A DNA stretch of 64,000 nucleotides from Sphingobium sp. KCTC 72723 (GTDB lineage: Bacteria; Pseudomonadota; Alphaproteobacteria; Sphingomonadales; Sphingomonadaceae), in the NCBI RefSeq assembly GCF_014280435.1, contig NZ_CP060388.1, positions 1,054,001-1,118,000 on the forward strand, read 5' to 3'. The position numbers and the translations under genes were made by a program. This document shows positions 33,988-43,362 of this stretch, piece by piece. Position 1 is the stretch's first letter. The number at the start of each line of letters is the position of its first letter. The notes under the pieces were generated by a model. It had not been told where the DNA came from. It worked only from the letters and a program-made list of their open reading frames with translations, and made no database searches.

Positions 33988-34035
33988 AGCGGCACTTCAG
34001 TGCCGCTCGGTTCCATTTAGCGCCCATCTGGGCGC
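33988..34035. other. Two adjacent hairpins before the conjugation operon
   Basis: AGCGGCAC-TTCA-GTGCCGCT (33988-34007) is a perfect 8-bp stem with a 4-base loop, and GCGCCCA-TC-TGGGCGC (34020-34035) a second perfect 7-bp stem. The region 33959-34257 has no supported gene and must contain the promoter of the transfer operon. The hairpins may be terminators or part of a transfer origin or regulatory leader; there is no T-run. Confidence 0.45.
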
Positions 34036-34257
34036 GTGATGGCCTGCAATATTCAAGTTGCGGACTTATAAGCTTTCTTTCGCCGCTTCGGCATCTCAGT
34101 GCCCTCCCTATTGCAGGCATTTCAAGACATCGGCATTGCTTGTGGCACACCGGATCGGTGGTCATGGGCGGCTCTAGCTAACGCCCGCAGTCCCTCGATC
34201 CGCACCTTTCGAACCCTGAACCAAAGCGCGGATTCGCGCCACGAGGAGACGCGTCTC

Positions 34258-34563
34258 ATGACCTTTCCATGCCCATCGAGCAGGCTTGCTGCGATCCTTG
34301 CGGCCAGCCTGCTCGCGTCCCAGGCCCAGGCCCAGGATTATCGGCCCGACGCCGAAGGCTATCCCTGTGCCGCCCGCAGTCAGCTCGCGATCGTCCAGGA
34401 CGATCAGGGCTATTCGATCCGCCTCCGGCAAGTGGCGGGACAGGCCGCCAAGCCGGTGGTTGCTACCGCGATCCCGATCGGTGCCGCGTTCAAGATCGAC
34501 GCGAGGATTTTCGCGCTTTCGACCCAAGCGAGCGGGGAGGCTTCCAGTGCGTCGCGCCGCTGA
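34258..34563 (+). CDS. Exported hypothetical protein, first gene of the transfer operon
   Basis: A 101-residue protein with a clear signal peptide (LAAILAASLLASQAQAQDY, cut near residue 22) and a short periplasmic part (PCAARSQLAIVQDDQGYSIRLRQ region). I do not recognise its family. GAGGAGA lies 10 bases upstream of the ATG at 34258. It overlaps the DsbC-like gene by 17 bp and is probably part of the conjugation machinery by position. Confidence 0.6.
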   Translation: MTFPCPSSRLAAILAASLLASQAQAQDYRPDAEGYPCAARSQLAIVQDDQGYSIRLRQVAGQAAKPVVATAIPIGAAFKIDARIFALSTQASGEASSASRR

Positions 34564-35320
34564 ATTGCTGGCAGCTTCGCTGCTGATCGCGGGAACATCC
34601 GCTTTCGCGCAGGATGCTCCGATAGCGCGAACGACCGATCCCCTGCCTGCGGCGGCTGCAGACGCCCAGCGTCAATTGCGCCAGACCTTCACCAACCTCA
34701 GCTTTGAGGACTTCGGACCGGCGCCCGTCAAGGGAGCCATCTATCAGGCGACGGCCGGTGGGCGCATCATCTATTTTGCGCCGGAGAGTGGTCATCTGCT
34801 GTTCGCAGCCGTCTACGACAAGAACGGCATCAACGTCACCGCAATGGCCCAGGATGCGAGCGCGCGAAAGCGGCTCGGCGCGATCGACCCAGCCGATGCG
34901 CTTGTGATCGGTCCGGCCGGTGCGCCCCAGGTGATCGAATTCACCGATCCCGACTGCCCCTATTGCCAGGCGCTCGATCGCTTTTGGGCGGCGAAGGCCG
35001 CCGAGGGCAAGCCGGTTCAGCGGCTGATCTACTTCGTCAGCACGATCCATCCGGATGCCGCGGCGAAAGCCGAGCATATCCTCTGCTCCCCCGACAAGGA
35101 AGCCGCGTTCAAAGCGGTCTACGCCGGCGCGAAGCCCGCAGTGCTCCTCAAATGCCAGGCCGGACAGCAGAAGGTCGCGAAGGACGCGCGCACCGTCAGC
35201 AAGATGGGCATCGCCGGTACGCCGACGCTGTTCGTCGATGGCAAGCTCGTCTCCGGTTTTCAGCAGGCCGAGCTCCAGGCGTTCCTCGATCAGAAGGGCA
35301 ACGCCGATGCACAACCCTGA
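34547..35320 (+). CDS. DsbC-like thiol-disulfide isomerase of the transfer operon
   Basis: A 257-residue periplasmic thioredoxin-fold protein: signal peptide (LLAASLLIAGTSAFAQ), a DsbC-type dimerisation region, and the active site CPYC (Cys137-Cys140) in EFTDPDCPYCQALDRFW, with the cis-Pro loop GIAGTPTLFVDGK. It starts with GTG at 34547 after GAGG. The transfer machinery here has many cysteine-rich exported proteins (TraU, TraN, TraH, TrbC), which need disulfide formation or isomerisation. Confidence 0.85.
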   Translation: MRRAAELLAASLLIAGTSAFAQDAPIARTTDPLPAAAADAQRQLRQTFTNLSFEDFGPAPVKGAIYQATAGGRIIYFAPESGHLLFAAVYDKNGINVTAMAQDASARKRLGAIDPADALVIGPAGAPQVIEFTDPDCPYCQALDRFWAAKAAEGKPVQRLIYFVSTIHPDAAAKAEHILCSPDKEAAFKAVYAGAKPAVLLKCQAGQQKVAKDARTVSKMGIAGTPTLFVDGKLVSGFQQAELQAFLDQKGNADAQP

Positions 35321-35546
35321 CTCGCCCAGTGCAGTGCCGAACGCCTGCACTCCCCTTCCCTATCTGGCGGGCCTCACCGCCACTCCGCGCCGCTGCTCCA
35401 ATGAGCGTGCGCCGAGCGGTGCGAGGGCCGGGATGCCGGCGGCCGCGCTCCTTCGGAGCCGTCCAGCGTCGCCGTCGGCCGACAACGATTCCCATCGGTG
35501 CCGGCAGGCATGTGTTCGGACGGCTCCGTTTCCAAGGAGACCATCA

Positions 35547-35864
35547 ATGCTCAGTCTGCTCCCCAACCGGACTTTCCGCACCGTCGACGCGGCGGTCCTG
35601 TTCTTGCTGGTTGCCATCGCCTGCACCAGCGCCGCCCATGCCTTCCAGGCACCGGCAGCCGGCGATCTTGGCTACGACATCTACGACATCGTCGTGAACA
35701 AGGGCGTCAAAGGCCCGCTCGGCTTTGTCGGCGGTGTCGCCGCCTTCCTGTTCGGCGTCTCGCGCCTCTTCAGCAACATCATGATCGGCATTCCGACGAT
35801 CGTGGCGGCGGTCTGCCTGATCAAGGCGGATTCGATCCTCCAGACCTTCGGCATGGTGATCTGA
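35547..35864 (+). CDS. Candidate TraA-type conjugative pilin
   Basis: A 105-residue small protein with a long signal-like N-terminus (AAVLFLLVAIACTSAAHAFQA, in parts) and two hydrophobic segments (GPLGFVGGVAAFLFGVSRLF and IMIGIPTIVAAVCLIKA) separated by a short polar turn. That build, and its place directly before traL, fit an F-type pilin precursor. AAGGAGA lies about 10 bases upstream of the ATG at 35547. Sequence identity to F TraA is not obvious by eye, so the call rests on topology and context. Confidence 0.7.
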   Translation: MLSLLPNRTFRTVDAAVLFLLVAIACTSAAHAFQAPAAGDLGYDIYDIVVNKGVKGPLGFVGGVAAFLFGVSRLFSNIMIGIPTIVAAVCLIKADSILQTFGMVI

Positions 35865-35953
35865 GCCTTGGCGCGCCGCGCCGGGTCTTCCGGCTCGCGC
35901 GCCTTTCGAGACGGGGGGTGGTGGTCACCTCTCGGAAATCACGCTGACGCGTG

Positions 35954-36241
35954 ATGAAGCAAGGGAGAAGGGCGTTGGAAGAACGTCTGCCGCAGTTCCT
36001 GCACCGGCCGGTCCAGATCCTCTGGTTCGACAGTCAGGAGTTCATCGTCGTGATGTCCACCATCTTCGTCGCCGTAATCGTCGGCGGGATGATCGGCTGG
36101 GCGCTCATCGGCGCTCTTCTCCTCTTCATTCCCTGGAAGCGAACCAAGCCGCGCGGGTTCATCCCGCATCTGGCCTGGCGCTGGGGTCTTCTCCGCTTCC
36201 GTCATTATCCGGGTCCGACCCAGACCCGCTTTTTCGAGTAG
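35954..36241 (+). CDS. traL: TraL, type IV secretion inner-membrane protein
   Basis: A 95-residue protein (from ATG 35954) with the TraL hallmark LPQFLHRPVQILWFDSQEF followed by two hydrophobic segments and a basic C-terminus. TTG at 35975 is an alternative start with a well-spaced GGGAG (35963-35967), giving EERLPQFL at the N-terminus, which fits TraL length better. VirB3-like, helps build the pilus. Confidence 0.85.
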   Translation: MKQGRRALEERLPQFLHRPVQILWFDSQEFIVVMSTIFVAVIVGGMIGWALIGALLLFIPWKRTKPRGFIPHLAWRWGLLRFRHYPGPTQTRFFE

Positions 36242-36246
36242 AGCGC

Positions 36247-36882
36247 ATGGGGCATCCATTCAGACGCAAAGTCGATGCCGACATGATCGGCGACACCCGG
36301 CCGAGCTGGCATCTTCACCGCTATCTTCAGGGCTCGGCCAATCTCTTCGAGGAGAACCGGCTCCTGAAGTTCGCGATCGCGGGGCTCTTCGGGATCACCG
36401 CAGTGCTCGGCACCGTCGTCTACACGTCGAACCAGAACCAGCGCACCGTGATCGTCCCGTTCGGTGCGGGCGGCGACCTCTATGTCACCGGCAACAAGCC
36501 CTCGACGACATATCTGCGGACCATCACGCGGAACATCGTCAGCCTGGCCGGGACCTACTCGGCCTATTCGGCCGATCGCCAGTTCCAGGAGCTGCTAAGC
36601 CTTGTCCATCCGAGCGCCTATAATGGCCTGCGTGACAGCCTGAACCGGCTGCTGGACGAGCTCGACAGCAATCCGACGCTGTCGATCGCAACGTACATCC
36701 GTGGCGATCAGCCGGTCACCTACACCGACACCGAGATCGTCGTGCCCGTCGAGAAGGTCCGCGTCATCGGCGGCGTCATCCGCAAGTTCCGCGGCAACCT
36801 GCGCATCCGCTTCGCGATCGACAATGGCCGCTTCTGGCTGACCGCCCTTCAGGAGGAGAATTTCAGTGCCGAGATTCGGTAG
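36247..36882 (+). CDS. traE: TraE, VirB8-like T4SS protein
   Basis: A 211-residue inner-membrane protein with one N-terminal membrane segment (LLKFAIAGLFGITAVLGTVVY) and a periplasmic domain of the TraE/VirB8 type (TTYLRTITRNIVSLAGTYSA and VIGGVIRKFRGNLRIRFAI). It follows traL by 5 bp and overlaps traK by 17 bp. Confidence 0.92.
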   Translation: MGHPFRRKVDADMIGDTRPSWHLHRYLQGSANLFEENRLLKFAIAGLFGITAVLGTVVYTSNQNQRTVIVPFGAGGDLYVTGNKPSTTYLRTITRNIVSLAGTYSAYSADRQFQELLSLVHPSAYNGLRDSLNRLLDELDSNPTLSIATYIRGDQPVTYTDTEIVVPVEKVRVIGGVIRKFRGNLRIRFAIDNGRFWLTALQEENFSAEIR

Positions 36883-37633
36883 AAGCTCGAGGCTTGCCTG
36901 TGCCCTGGCGGTATTCACCACCACAACGCCGGCACTCGCCCAGTCGGTCGCGGCCCTCCCCGACCAGACCAGCCGCATCCGGCTGTCCAACCACGACGTC
37001 AATCATATCGTCTGCGTCGGCGGCGATATCGACGATGTGAAATTCTCGGCCGAGAAGGGCCTCGCCGTCGAGCGCGGCGGCTCTGACGCCTGGGTCAAGT
37101 TCCTGGTGCTCGAGACCGACGACATGGGCGCAAAGACCCGCACGTTCGTGACGACGCCATCGGAATTCTTCGTCTCGTGCAATGGCGCGATCTATCCGCT
37201 TTACGCCGAACCGTCGGACATCCCCGCGCAGACCGTGACGCTTGTCCCCGGAGCGTCCCAGCGGGCACGCGCCAATGATGCACTGCTGGGCCCGCTGGTC
37301 GAGGAGGAGCGCGCGGTCGGCATCGTCCTCGCACTGCTGCAGGATCGCGTGCCCGCTTCCTTCTCGGAAGTGGCCCCAGGCCGGAATCCGCTGACAATCG
37401 CTGATCTGCCGACCGTCACCCTGACCGAGCGCCGGCGGCTCGATATCGAAGGCGCCGGGCTCTCGGCAAGCGAGTATCTGGTTCGCACGAGCGCGCAGGT
37501 TGCGCTCGACGAGCGTGCGTTCCTCGACAGTGCGCTCGGACCCGACATTTTCGCTGTGACGATCGACAGGCTCGCGCTGGGCCAGGGCGACAGCGCGCGG
37601 CTGATCGTCGTGCGGCGGAGTGTGACGCAATGA
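36866..37633 (+). CDS. traK: TraK, VirB9-like outer-membrane-complex protein
   Basis: A 255-residue exported protein (signal peptide ending TPALAQ) of the TraK family (HDVNHIVCVGGDIDDVKFSA then EKGLAVE; DAWVKFLV). It starts at GTG 36866, inside the end of traE. TraK with TraV and TraB forms the core channel. It overlaps traB by 4 bp. Confidence 0.9.
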   Translation: MPRFGRSSRLACALAVFTTTTPALAQSVAALPDQTSRIRLSNHDVNHIVCVGGDIDDVKFSAEKGLAVERGGSDAWVKFLVLETDDMGAKTRTFVTTPSEFFVSCNGAIYPLYAEPSDIPAQTVTLVPGASQRARANDALLGPLVEEERAVGIVLALLQDRVPASFSEVAPGRNPLTIADLPTVTLTERRRLDIEGAGLSASEYLVRTSAQVALDERAFLDSALGPDIFAVTIDRLALGQGDSARLIVVRRSVTQ

Positions 37634-38934
37634 CCGGCCCGGCTGATCCCGCCACGCCCGGCGCGGCACCGCTGCCCGGAGCGCCGTCCGGCATGGACGC
37701 ATCGCTCGACGAGGCCGGCGATCGTCCGGCCCTGCTCGACCTGCGGACGCAATGGGCACGGCTCACATCGGACCAGAAGCTGCGCGCGAAGCAGGCAGGC
37801 GTCGTCGCCACGATCGCGGTGCTCGGCTTCGGCCTCTATACTGCGAGTTCGAGCGGCACGCAGGAGCTGGCAAAGACCCCTGAAGCGTTCAAGCTCGACA
37901 TGGGGGCAGGCCTTCGCGGCGACAGCCTCGAGGTCAAGATGCGCGGCGACCTCCAGAAGATCCTCGACGGGCAGTCCCTGCTCGGCGACCGCGTGACCGC
38001 TATCGAGCAGGGCCGCGTCACGCCCGGCGCCAACGCTGGTGTCGGCGATCATGGCGCGGATGCGGGATTGCCGCCGGCCCTGCCCGGAGAGGCGCCTGCC
38101 TATCCGCCGGCACCCCCGGAAGCAAAAACCGAGGGCGACTCCCTGCCCCCGCCGCCCGCCGCTCCGGCAGCGCCTCCGGCGCCGCCCGCGCCGCCGACCG
38201 AGCGCCAGGTAGGCGCGATCGGCGCGGCCACGAACGCGGTCGCGGCGGAGGGAGGCGCGGCCGGCGGGGCACGATCAAAAAAAGCCAATCGGACGATCTA
38301 TTTGCCACCTGGTTTCATGAAAGCGAGGCTGCTGACCGGGATCGACGCGCTCGCCAGCCGCGATGCGACCAGCAATCCGGAACCGATCATCGCGCGTGTT
38401 CAGGCCCCCGCCGTGCTCCCGAATGACGTGAAGGCGAACCTGTCCGGGTGCTTCGTCATCGGCAATGCGACGGGCAGCCTCGCCAAGGAGCGGGTCGAGA
38501 TCCAGCTCATCTCGATCTCCTGCGTCGACTTCGATGAGCATGCGGTCGTCGATCAACCGATCAAGGGCTTCTTCGTCGATGCCGACGGCAAGAAGGGTCT
38601 GTCCGGCAAGGTGGTGACCCGCGCCGGAGCGACGCTCGCGCGCTCATTCATCGCCGGCACGATCGCGGGCATCGCCCAATCGGTCGAGGGCACGTTCGGC
38701 AATGTCTCCACCTCGGCGCTCGGCAGCGTGCGCACGCTCGATGCGGGCGATGCGGCGAAGACTGGCATCGCGGGAGGTCTCTCGCGCTCATCTGACAAGC
38801 TGACAGATTTCTATCTCGATCTCGCCCGTCAAGCGGGGCCTGTCGTCGAGGTGGGCGCCGCCAAGGACGTGGTGGTCGTCATCCAGGAGGGCGTCGCCCT
38901 CGAGATCAAGCCTTCGGTGGGAGCCAAGTTCTGA
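37630..38934 (+). CDS. traB: TraB, VirB10-like core-complex protein
   Basis: A 434-residue protein anchored by one membrane segment (AGVVATIAVLGFGLYTAS, about residue 57-74). A Pro/Ala-rich spacer (PPPPAAPAAPPAPPAPP, about 172-190) crosses the periplasm, and the C-terminal TrbI/VirB10-like domain has YLPPGFMKARLLTGIDAL and FVIGNATGSLAKERVEIQL. Length matches the family. It joins inner and outer membranes in the secretion core. Confidence 0.93.
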   Translation: MTGPADPATPGAAPLPGAPSGMDASLDEAGDRPALLDLRTQWARLTSDQKLRAKQAGVVATIAVLGFGLYTASSSGTQELAKTPEAFKLDMGAGLRGDSLEVKMRGDLQKILDGQSLLGDRVTAIEQGRVTPGANAGVGDHGADAGLPPALPGEAPAYPPAPPEAKTEGDSLPPPPAAPAAPPAPPAPPTERQVGAIGAATNAVAAEGGAAGGARSKKANRTIYLPPGFMKARLLTGIDALASRDATSNPEPIIARVQAPAVLPNDVKANLSGCFVIGNATGSLAKERVEIQLISISCVDFDEHAVVDQPIKGFFVDADGKKGLSGKVVTRAGATLARSFIAGTIAGIAQSVEGTFGNVSTSALGSVRTLDAGDAAKTGIAGGLSRSSDKLTDFYLDLARQAGPVVEVGAAKDVVVVIQEGVALEIKPSVGAKF

Positions 38935-38969
38935 TGCGCCGACCGACCATCCTCCAAGGAGCACCAGCA

Positions 38970-39587
38970 ATGTCCAAGCATGTCATACGCGGTGGAGCGC
39001 TCACATTCGCCTGTGGAGCAGGACTGTTGCTCTCCGGCTGCGCGACCATGGGATCGCTCATGTCGCCCTATAGCGAGAAGTTCTCGTGCAAGAATGATGA
39101 TCACGGCCAGTGCATCCACCCCGAGAAGGCCTATGAGGACGCGGTCGCCGGTGTCGCGTCCAAATCCGATCCGGCGGTCACCAACGACCGCAAAATGCTG
39201 CACGACCAGACCGCAGCAAAGCGCGGTCAGCGCGGCGATCGCGCCGGGTCTCCAAGTGTCTACGGCACCTATCGCGACAGCGTCTATCAGGAGCTGAAAG
39301 GCCTGATAGACGCCCCTGTGACGCCGATGCTCAAACCTGCGCGGACCGTCCGGACGTTGATCCTGCCTTATGCCGATCGCCAGCGGCCGGATCGGCTCTA
39401 TATGCCACGCTACGTCTATTCCATCATGGACAAGCCCGTCTGGGTGGTCGGAGGGACTCTGGTCGCACCGTCGAGCCAGGCGGCAAAAGCGCCGATCCTT
39501 GGCCAGGTCCAGGAGCCCGCAGCCGCGACGGCAGGCGGCGATACGCCTGAATCCCCGATCGCGTCCACGACGGAGCCGCGGCGATGA
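38970..39587 (+). CDS. traV: TraV, outer-membrane lipoprotein
   Basis: A 205-residue lipoprotein: lipobox LLLSGC (Cys near residue 26) and the TraV-type motif MSPYSEKFSCKNDDHGQCIHPEKAYEDA (in parts). ATG 38970 is preferred over the upstream frame start at 38934 because AAGGAG lies about 9 bases before it. VirB7-like member of the core complex. It overlaps traC by 4 bp. Confidence 0.9.
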   Translation: MSKHVIRGGALTFACGAGLLLSGCATMGSLMSPYSEKFSCKNDDHGQCIHPEKAYEDAVAGVASKSDPAVTNDRKMLHDQTAAKRGQRGDRAGSPSVYGTYRDSVYQELKGLIDAPVTPMLKPARTVRTLILPYADRQRPDRLYMPRYVYSIMDKPVWVVGGTLVAPSSQAAKAPILGQVQEPAAATAGGDTPESPIASTTEPRR

Positions 39588-42109
39588 GCGCGCCTGGCTC
39601 CAAGCGAGGCCGCGGGCTCTCTTATTCTCGCCTGCGCAATGCGGTCCGCCGCGACGCCTATTCCGATTACCTGCCGCTCGTCGCCTGGGACGCGGAGAGC
39701 GAGGCGTTCCTCTGCATCGACGATACATGGGGCCATGCGTGGGAAATCGTGCCGACGGCGTACATGTTCGCGCATGTTCAGGGTGCGCTGCAGGGCCTGC
39801 TGAACGTCAATTTCCCGGACGGCACGGTCCTCCAACTCCACACCTTCGCCGACCCGCTGATCGACGACGCGCTCGACGCGTTTCTCGATCTCAAAACCCG
39901 CGACGACCCCCTCATCCAGGCGTCCGCGCGGCGCACCCGCGAATATCTGAGCCAGGGCCGACATGGCCTAAAGGCCCTGCACGGCATCCCTGTGCGAAAC
40001 TTTCGCACGCTGCTGTCGATCAAGACCCGGCGCCCCCTCGGCGAGGATCTTCGGCGCCAGGTCGAGGAGCAGCTCGCCAAGCTCGGTATTCGCCGGCTCG
40101 AACCCGAGGAGATGATCTCTTTCTACCGCCGCATTTTCAATGGTGTGACGCAATCAGCACCCGGCGTGTTCGCCGATGGCGCGACGATCGGCGCGCCGAC
40201 GCTCGCCAAGCAGATCATCGACGCTGGCCCCGACCTCCTGTTCGAGGGACCGGAGGTCTTTCTCGGCAACCAGGTCGCGCGCTGCCTGACGCCCAAGGCA
40301 CCCGCGCGGCGCATCACTGCCGAGCGCGCGAACCGCCTTCTGGGCGGGATGCGCGGCTCGGCGGAAGACAGCGACCAGATCGGCGGTCCGTTCCTCTACA
40401 CGCTCAACATCCTGTTCGACCATTCACAGTTCGAGATCCACAAACGCGCGCAGATCCTTTCTGCGCAGAAGGCTGCGGGCTCCTTCGCGGTCGAGGTCGG
40501 CAAGCAGATCGAGGAGATCGGCTGGATTCTCGATGAGGCGGGCAACTCGAAGTTCGTCCGCGTCATCCCGATGGTTTGGGTGTTCGGTCGTGACCGCGCC
40601 CATGCGCGCGAGCTCGCCGCCCGCGCAAAGCGTCTGTGGGAGAGCGAACCACTGCCCTTCTCGATGCAGGAGGAGAGCTATCTCAATCCAACCCTGCTCC
40701 CGATGAGCCTGCCGTTCGGTCTCTATCCCGACCGCACGACGCTGCGCATGCTCGAGCGCGACTTCCGCATGCCAGTCAAGGCGGCTGTTCTGCTGGCGCC
40801 GATCCAGACCGACTTTCGCGGCGGCGGCCGGCCGGCATTGCTCTACACGGGCCGCAAAGGTCAGCTCATCACGCTTGATCTCTTCGATCCGCGTATCAAC
40901 AATTATAATTTCATCGTCTCGGCGGAGTCCGGAGCGGGCAAGAGCTTCCTCCTCAACAATCTCTGCCAGCAATATTATGCCTGTGGCGCGCTCATCCGCA
41001 TCATCGATATCGGCGGTAGCTACCGGAAACTCTGCACGCTCTGTTCCGGCCGCTATATCGATATCGGCGAGGAGCAACTGGTCCTCAATCCGTTCGATAT
41101 GGGCCTGGCGCTGGACGGGGACGACAAGCAGTCGGCGATTACCATGGCGGTGGCGATCGTCGCCGAGATGGCCAATGCCTCGACGCGCAAGGGTGTCTCG
41201 ACTTCCGAATGGAATTTGCTGAAATCGGCCGTCCAGTGGACGATCGACACTGGCCGTGCCGATCATGGCATCGACTCGGTGCGCGAATGGCTCGGAACCT
41301 ATCCGGCGCAAACTGGAAGCGACCTCGACCGGGTCGAGCACCTCATACCCGTAGCCCGCGAGCTTGCCTTCAACTTGCGGGATTTCGGCTCGGACGGCGC
41401 CTATGGCCATTATTTCAACGGCCCCTCGACGCTCGACATCAGATCGGACGAGTTTGTCGTACTGGAGCTCGAACGGCTCAAGGCGATGCCCGATCTCTTC
41501 AATGTGATCGTCATGGTGGTGGTCAATGCCGTCACCCAGGAGCTGTATCTCTCCGCCCGCGATCGTCCACGCTTCGTGCTGTGCGACGAGGCCGCGCAGT
41601 TCATGACGCGGACCGAGGGACAGGACCTGAGCCGCCTCGCCGAGGCTTTCGGTCAAGGCTATCGGCGCGCGCGCAAATATCGCGGTTCGTTCGGCATCGT
41701 GCTGCAATCGATGAACGACCTGACTCTGTTTGGCGGCACCGGACAGGTGATCCTCGAAAATGCGGCGACCCGGTTCCTGCTGCAGGGCTCGACCTATGAT
41801 CGCGCGGTCGAGAACAAGATCCTCGACTATTCGGGGTTCGTTCTCGACCTCCTGAAATCGGTCCGCAACTCCAAGCCGAACTATAGCGAGGTCTTCATCG
41901 ACTCCCCATTGGGCCTGGGCATCGCCAGGCTCGTCGTCGATCCCTTCTCCTACTGGATCAACACGTCGGCGCCCGATGAGGTCGCAGCCTTCGAGGCGCT
42001 GATCGCGCTGGGTTTGTCGCCGCTCGAGGCGGTCTGCCGCCTCGCAGGCGTCGATCCCGCCGAGATCCTTGGATTGCCGGATCCGGTCCGGCTGGCGGCA
42101 GCGGAGTGA
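39584..42109 (+). CDS. traC: TraC, T4SS assembly ATPase
   Basis: An 841-residue cytoplasmic ATPase of the VirB4/TraC family that powers pilus assembly. Walker A is ESGAGKS near residues 448-454 (FIVSAESGAGKSFLLNNLCQ), Walker B-like FVLCDEAAQF near 660, and the VirB4-type motif QGYRRARKYRGSFGIVLQS follows. Length matches F TraC (about 875). Overlaps both neighbours by 4 bp. Confidence 0.95.
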   Translation: MSAPGSKRGRGLSYSRLRNAVRRDAYSDYLPLVAWDAESEAFLCIDDTWGHAWEIVPTAYMFAHVQGALQGLLNVNFPDGTVLQLHTFADPLIDDALDAFLDLKTRDDPLIQASARRTREYLSQGRHGLKALHGIPVRNFRTLLSIKTRRPLGEDLRRQVEEQLAKLGIRRLEPEEMISFYRRIFNGVTQSAPGVFADGATIGAPTLAKQIIDAGPDLLFEGPEVFLGNQVARCLTPKAPARRITAERANRLLGGMRGSAEDSDQIGGPFLYTLNILFDHSQFEIHKRAQILSAQKAAGSFAVEVGKQIEEIGWILDEAGNSKFVRVIPMVWVFGRDRAHARELAARAKRLWESEPLPFSMQEESYLNPTLLPMSLPFGLYPDRTTLRMLERDFRMPVKAAVLLAPIQTDFRGGGRPALLYTGRKGQLITLDLFDPRINNYNFIVSAESGAGKSFLLNNLCQQYYACGALIRIIDIGGSYRKLCTLCSGRYIDIGEEQLVLNPFDMGLALDGDDKQSAITMAVAIVAEMANASTRKGVSTSEWNLLKSAVQWTIDTGRADHGIDSVREWLGTYPAQTGSDLDRVEHLIPVARELAFNLRDFGSDGAYGHYFNGPSTLDIRSDEFVVLELERLKAMPDLFNVIVMVVVNAVTQELYLSARDRPRFVLCDEAAQFMTRTEGQDLSRLAEAFGQGYRRARKYRGSFGIVLQSMNDLTLFGGTGQVILENAATRFLLQGSTYDRAVENKILDYSGFVLDLLKSVRNSKPNYSEVFIDSPLGLGIARLVVDPFSYWINTSAPDEVAAFEALIALGLSPLEAVCRLAGVDPAEILGLPDPVRLAAAE

Positions 42110-42444
42110 CCGTGATGCGCCGCGCCAACCCTTCCCACCCCGATCAATTGCCGCTCGATCTGACGGCCGATCTCGAACTCGAGCGGGTGATCGAAGCGCG
42201 GGTGGCTGCGCGCTGCGAGGCGGAGTCCGTCCTCTGGAAGTTCCGCCTGGTCGCAATTGAAACACTGATGATGGGGGTGCTCGTCGCAGCGGCCGGCATC
42301 GTACTGGACCAACCCGCGATGCTGGTCCTGCGCGCCGCCATATTAGTGGCCGCCTCCTGCTTTGCCAGCGGACTGCTGCTCCTCGGCCTGTCTGCCTGGA
42401 GCGCGCGGCTGCTCACCCGCTTCAAACAATGGAGGGCGTCATGA
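42106..42444 (+). CDS. Small two-pass membrane protein of the transfer operon
   Basis: A 112-residue protein with two hydrophobic segments (LMMGVLVAAAGIVLDQPAM and LVAASCFASGLLLLGLSAW) after a charged N-terminus. GTG 42106 overlaps the traC stop; ATG at 42115 is an alternative. It occupies the trbI position between traC and traW but has two membrane segments, so I do not call it TrbI. Confidence 0.65.
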   Translation: MTVMRRANPSHPDQLPLDLTADLELERVIEARVAARCEAESVLWKFRLVAIETLMMGVLVAAAGIVLDQPAMLVLRAAILVAASCFASGLLLLGLSAWSARLLTRFKQWRAS

Positions 42445-42674
42445 ACGGCCTCCTTGATGACAATCCCTCACCCGGAGCAGTGCGTCTCGTCGTCGGCGGC
42501 TCCCTTCTGCTGTTCGTGCAGACATTCCTGCTGATGCTCGAGCCGGGCATCGCGAGCCATCTGCGCGTGGTCGTCAGCCTGGTCAGCTTCGTCTCCGGCG
42601 CATCGCTCATGTTCGCGCTCGTCGGCTTCCCCGATCCTCCTCCCACCGACTGGAGGCGCCGCCGTGGCCGCTGA
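42441..42674 (+). CDS. Small membrane protein of the transfer operon
   Basis: A 77-residue protein with two hydrophobic stretches (LVVGGSLLLFVQTFLLML; VVVSLVSFVSGASLMFALV) and a basic tail RRRRGR. ATG 42441 overlaps the preceding stop (ATGA) and has GGAGG upstream. Family unknown; possibly a bona fide transfer component by its tight coupling. Confidence 0.6.
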   Translation: MNGLLDDNPSPGAVRLVVGGSLLLFVQTFLLMLEPGIASHLRVVVSLVSFVSGASLMFALVGFPDPPPTDWRRRRGR

Positions 42675-43362
42675 TCCTCTCATCCCGTCCAGCGCCAAAT
42701 TGGTCGTTCTTGGGCAGGCCGCGACCGTCGTGCTCCTGCTGATCGGCGCCGGCGCGCTGGCATTTGCCGCTCGCGCCGAAACCCCCGGCATGGATCGCAG
42801 CACGATCGGCAGAACCTGGCCGATCGTCGAGCCCGACGCGCTGACCGAAATCGAAGCCAAGGTCGCGACGTTGCCGCCCGATATGTCGAAGGCATTCGGT
42901 CCCCGCGAGAAATGGAGCGCCCTAAAGGCCGCGGCGCTTGCGCCCGCGACGACGGATCGGGTGCGGACCGTCGTGCCCTTCTACACGCTCGATTTCGACA
43001 TTCGCCTGCCCGACGGCAAGACACTCTACCCCAAGGGCTTCACCTTCAATCCCCTGACCTTCGTCAAACTGCCGCAGCGGCTCGTGGTCGTTCATCCGCG
43101 CGACCTGGGCTGGGCGCTCCGGACCGCGCGGCCGACCGACTTCATTCTGCTGACCGCACTCGGCGGCGATAGCGGCGACCCGATCGCGCTCACCGAGAAG
43201 ACGGGCCGCGCGATCTACATCCTTGAGGAAAGGGTCAAGGAGCGCCTCGGGTTGACCGTCGCGCCCGTCGTCGTCGCCCAAGCTGGCCAGAAGCTCGTGT
43301 TGACCGAATTTGGCCCGCGAAGCCGCCGGCTGCCAATCAACCTCAGAGGAGCAGTGCGATGA
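42664..43362 (+). CDS. traW: TraW, pilus assembly protein
   Basis: A 232-residue exported protein of the TraW family: hydrophobic N-terminus (LVVLGQAATVVLLLIGAGAL), IGRTWPIVEPDALTEIEAKV, then YPKGFTFNPLTFVKLPQRLV and a C-terminal FGPRSRRLP end. It starts with GTG at 42664 inside the previous gene and overlaps traU by 4 bp. TraW acts with TraU and TrbC in pilus assembly. Confidence 0.9.
   Translation: MAADPLIPSSAKLVVLGQAATVVLLLIGAGALAFAARAETPGMDRSTIGRTWPIVEPDALTEIEAKVATLPPDMSKAFGPREKWSALKAAALAPATTDRVRTVVPFYTLDFDIRLPDGKTLYPKGFTFNPLTFVKLPQRLVVVHPRDLGWALRTARPTDFILLTALGGDSGDPIALTEKTGRAIYILEERVKERLGLTVAPVVVAQAGQKLVLTEFGPRSRRLPINLRGAVR

Noticed and set aside
40424..42265. 613-codon open frame on the minus strand
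   Set aside because: Antisense to traC; no motif, and composition is the usual shadow of a G+C-rich gene.
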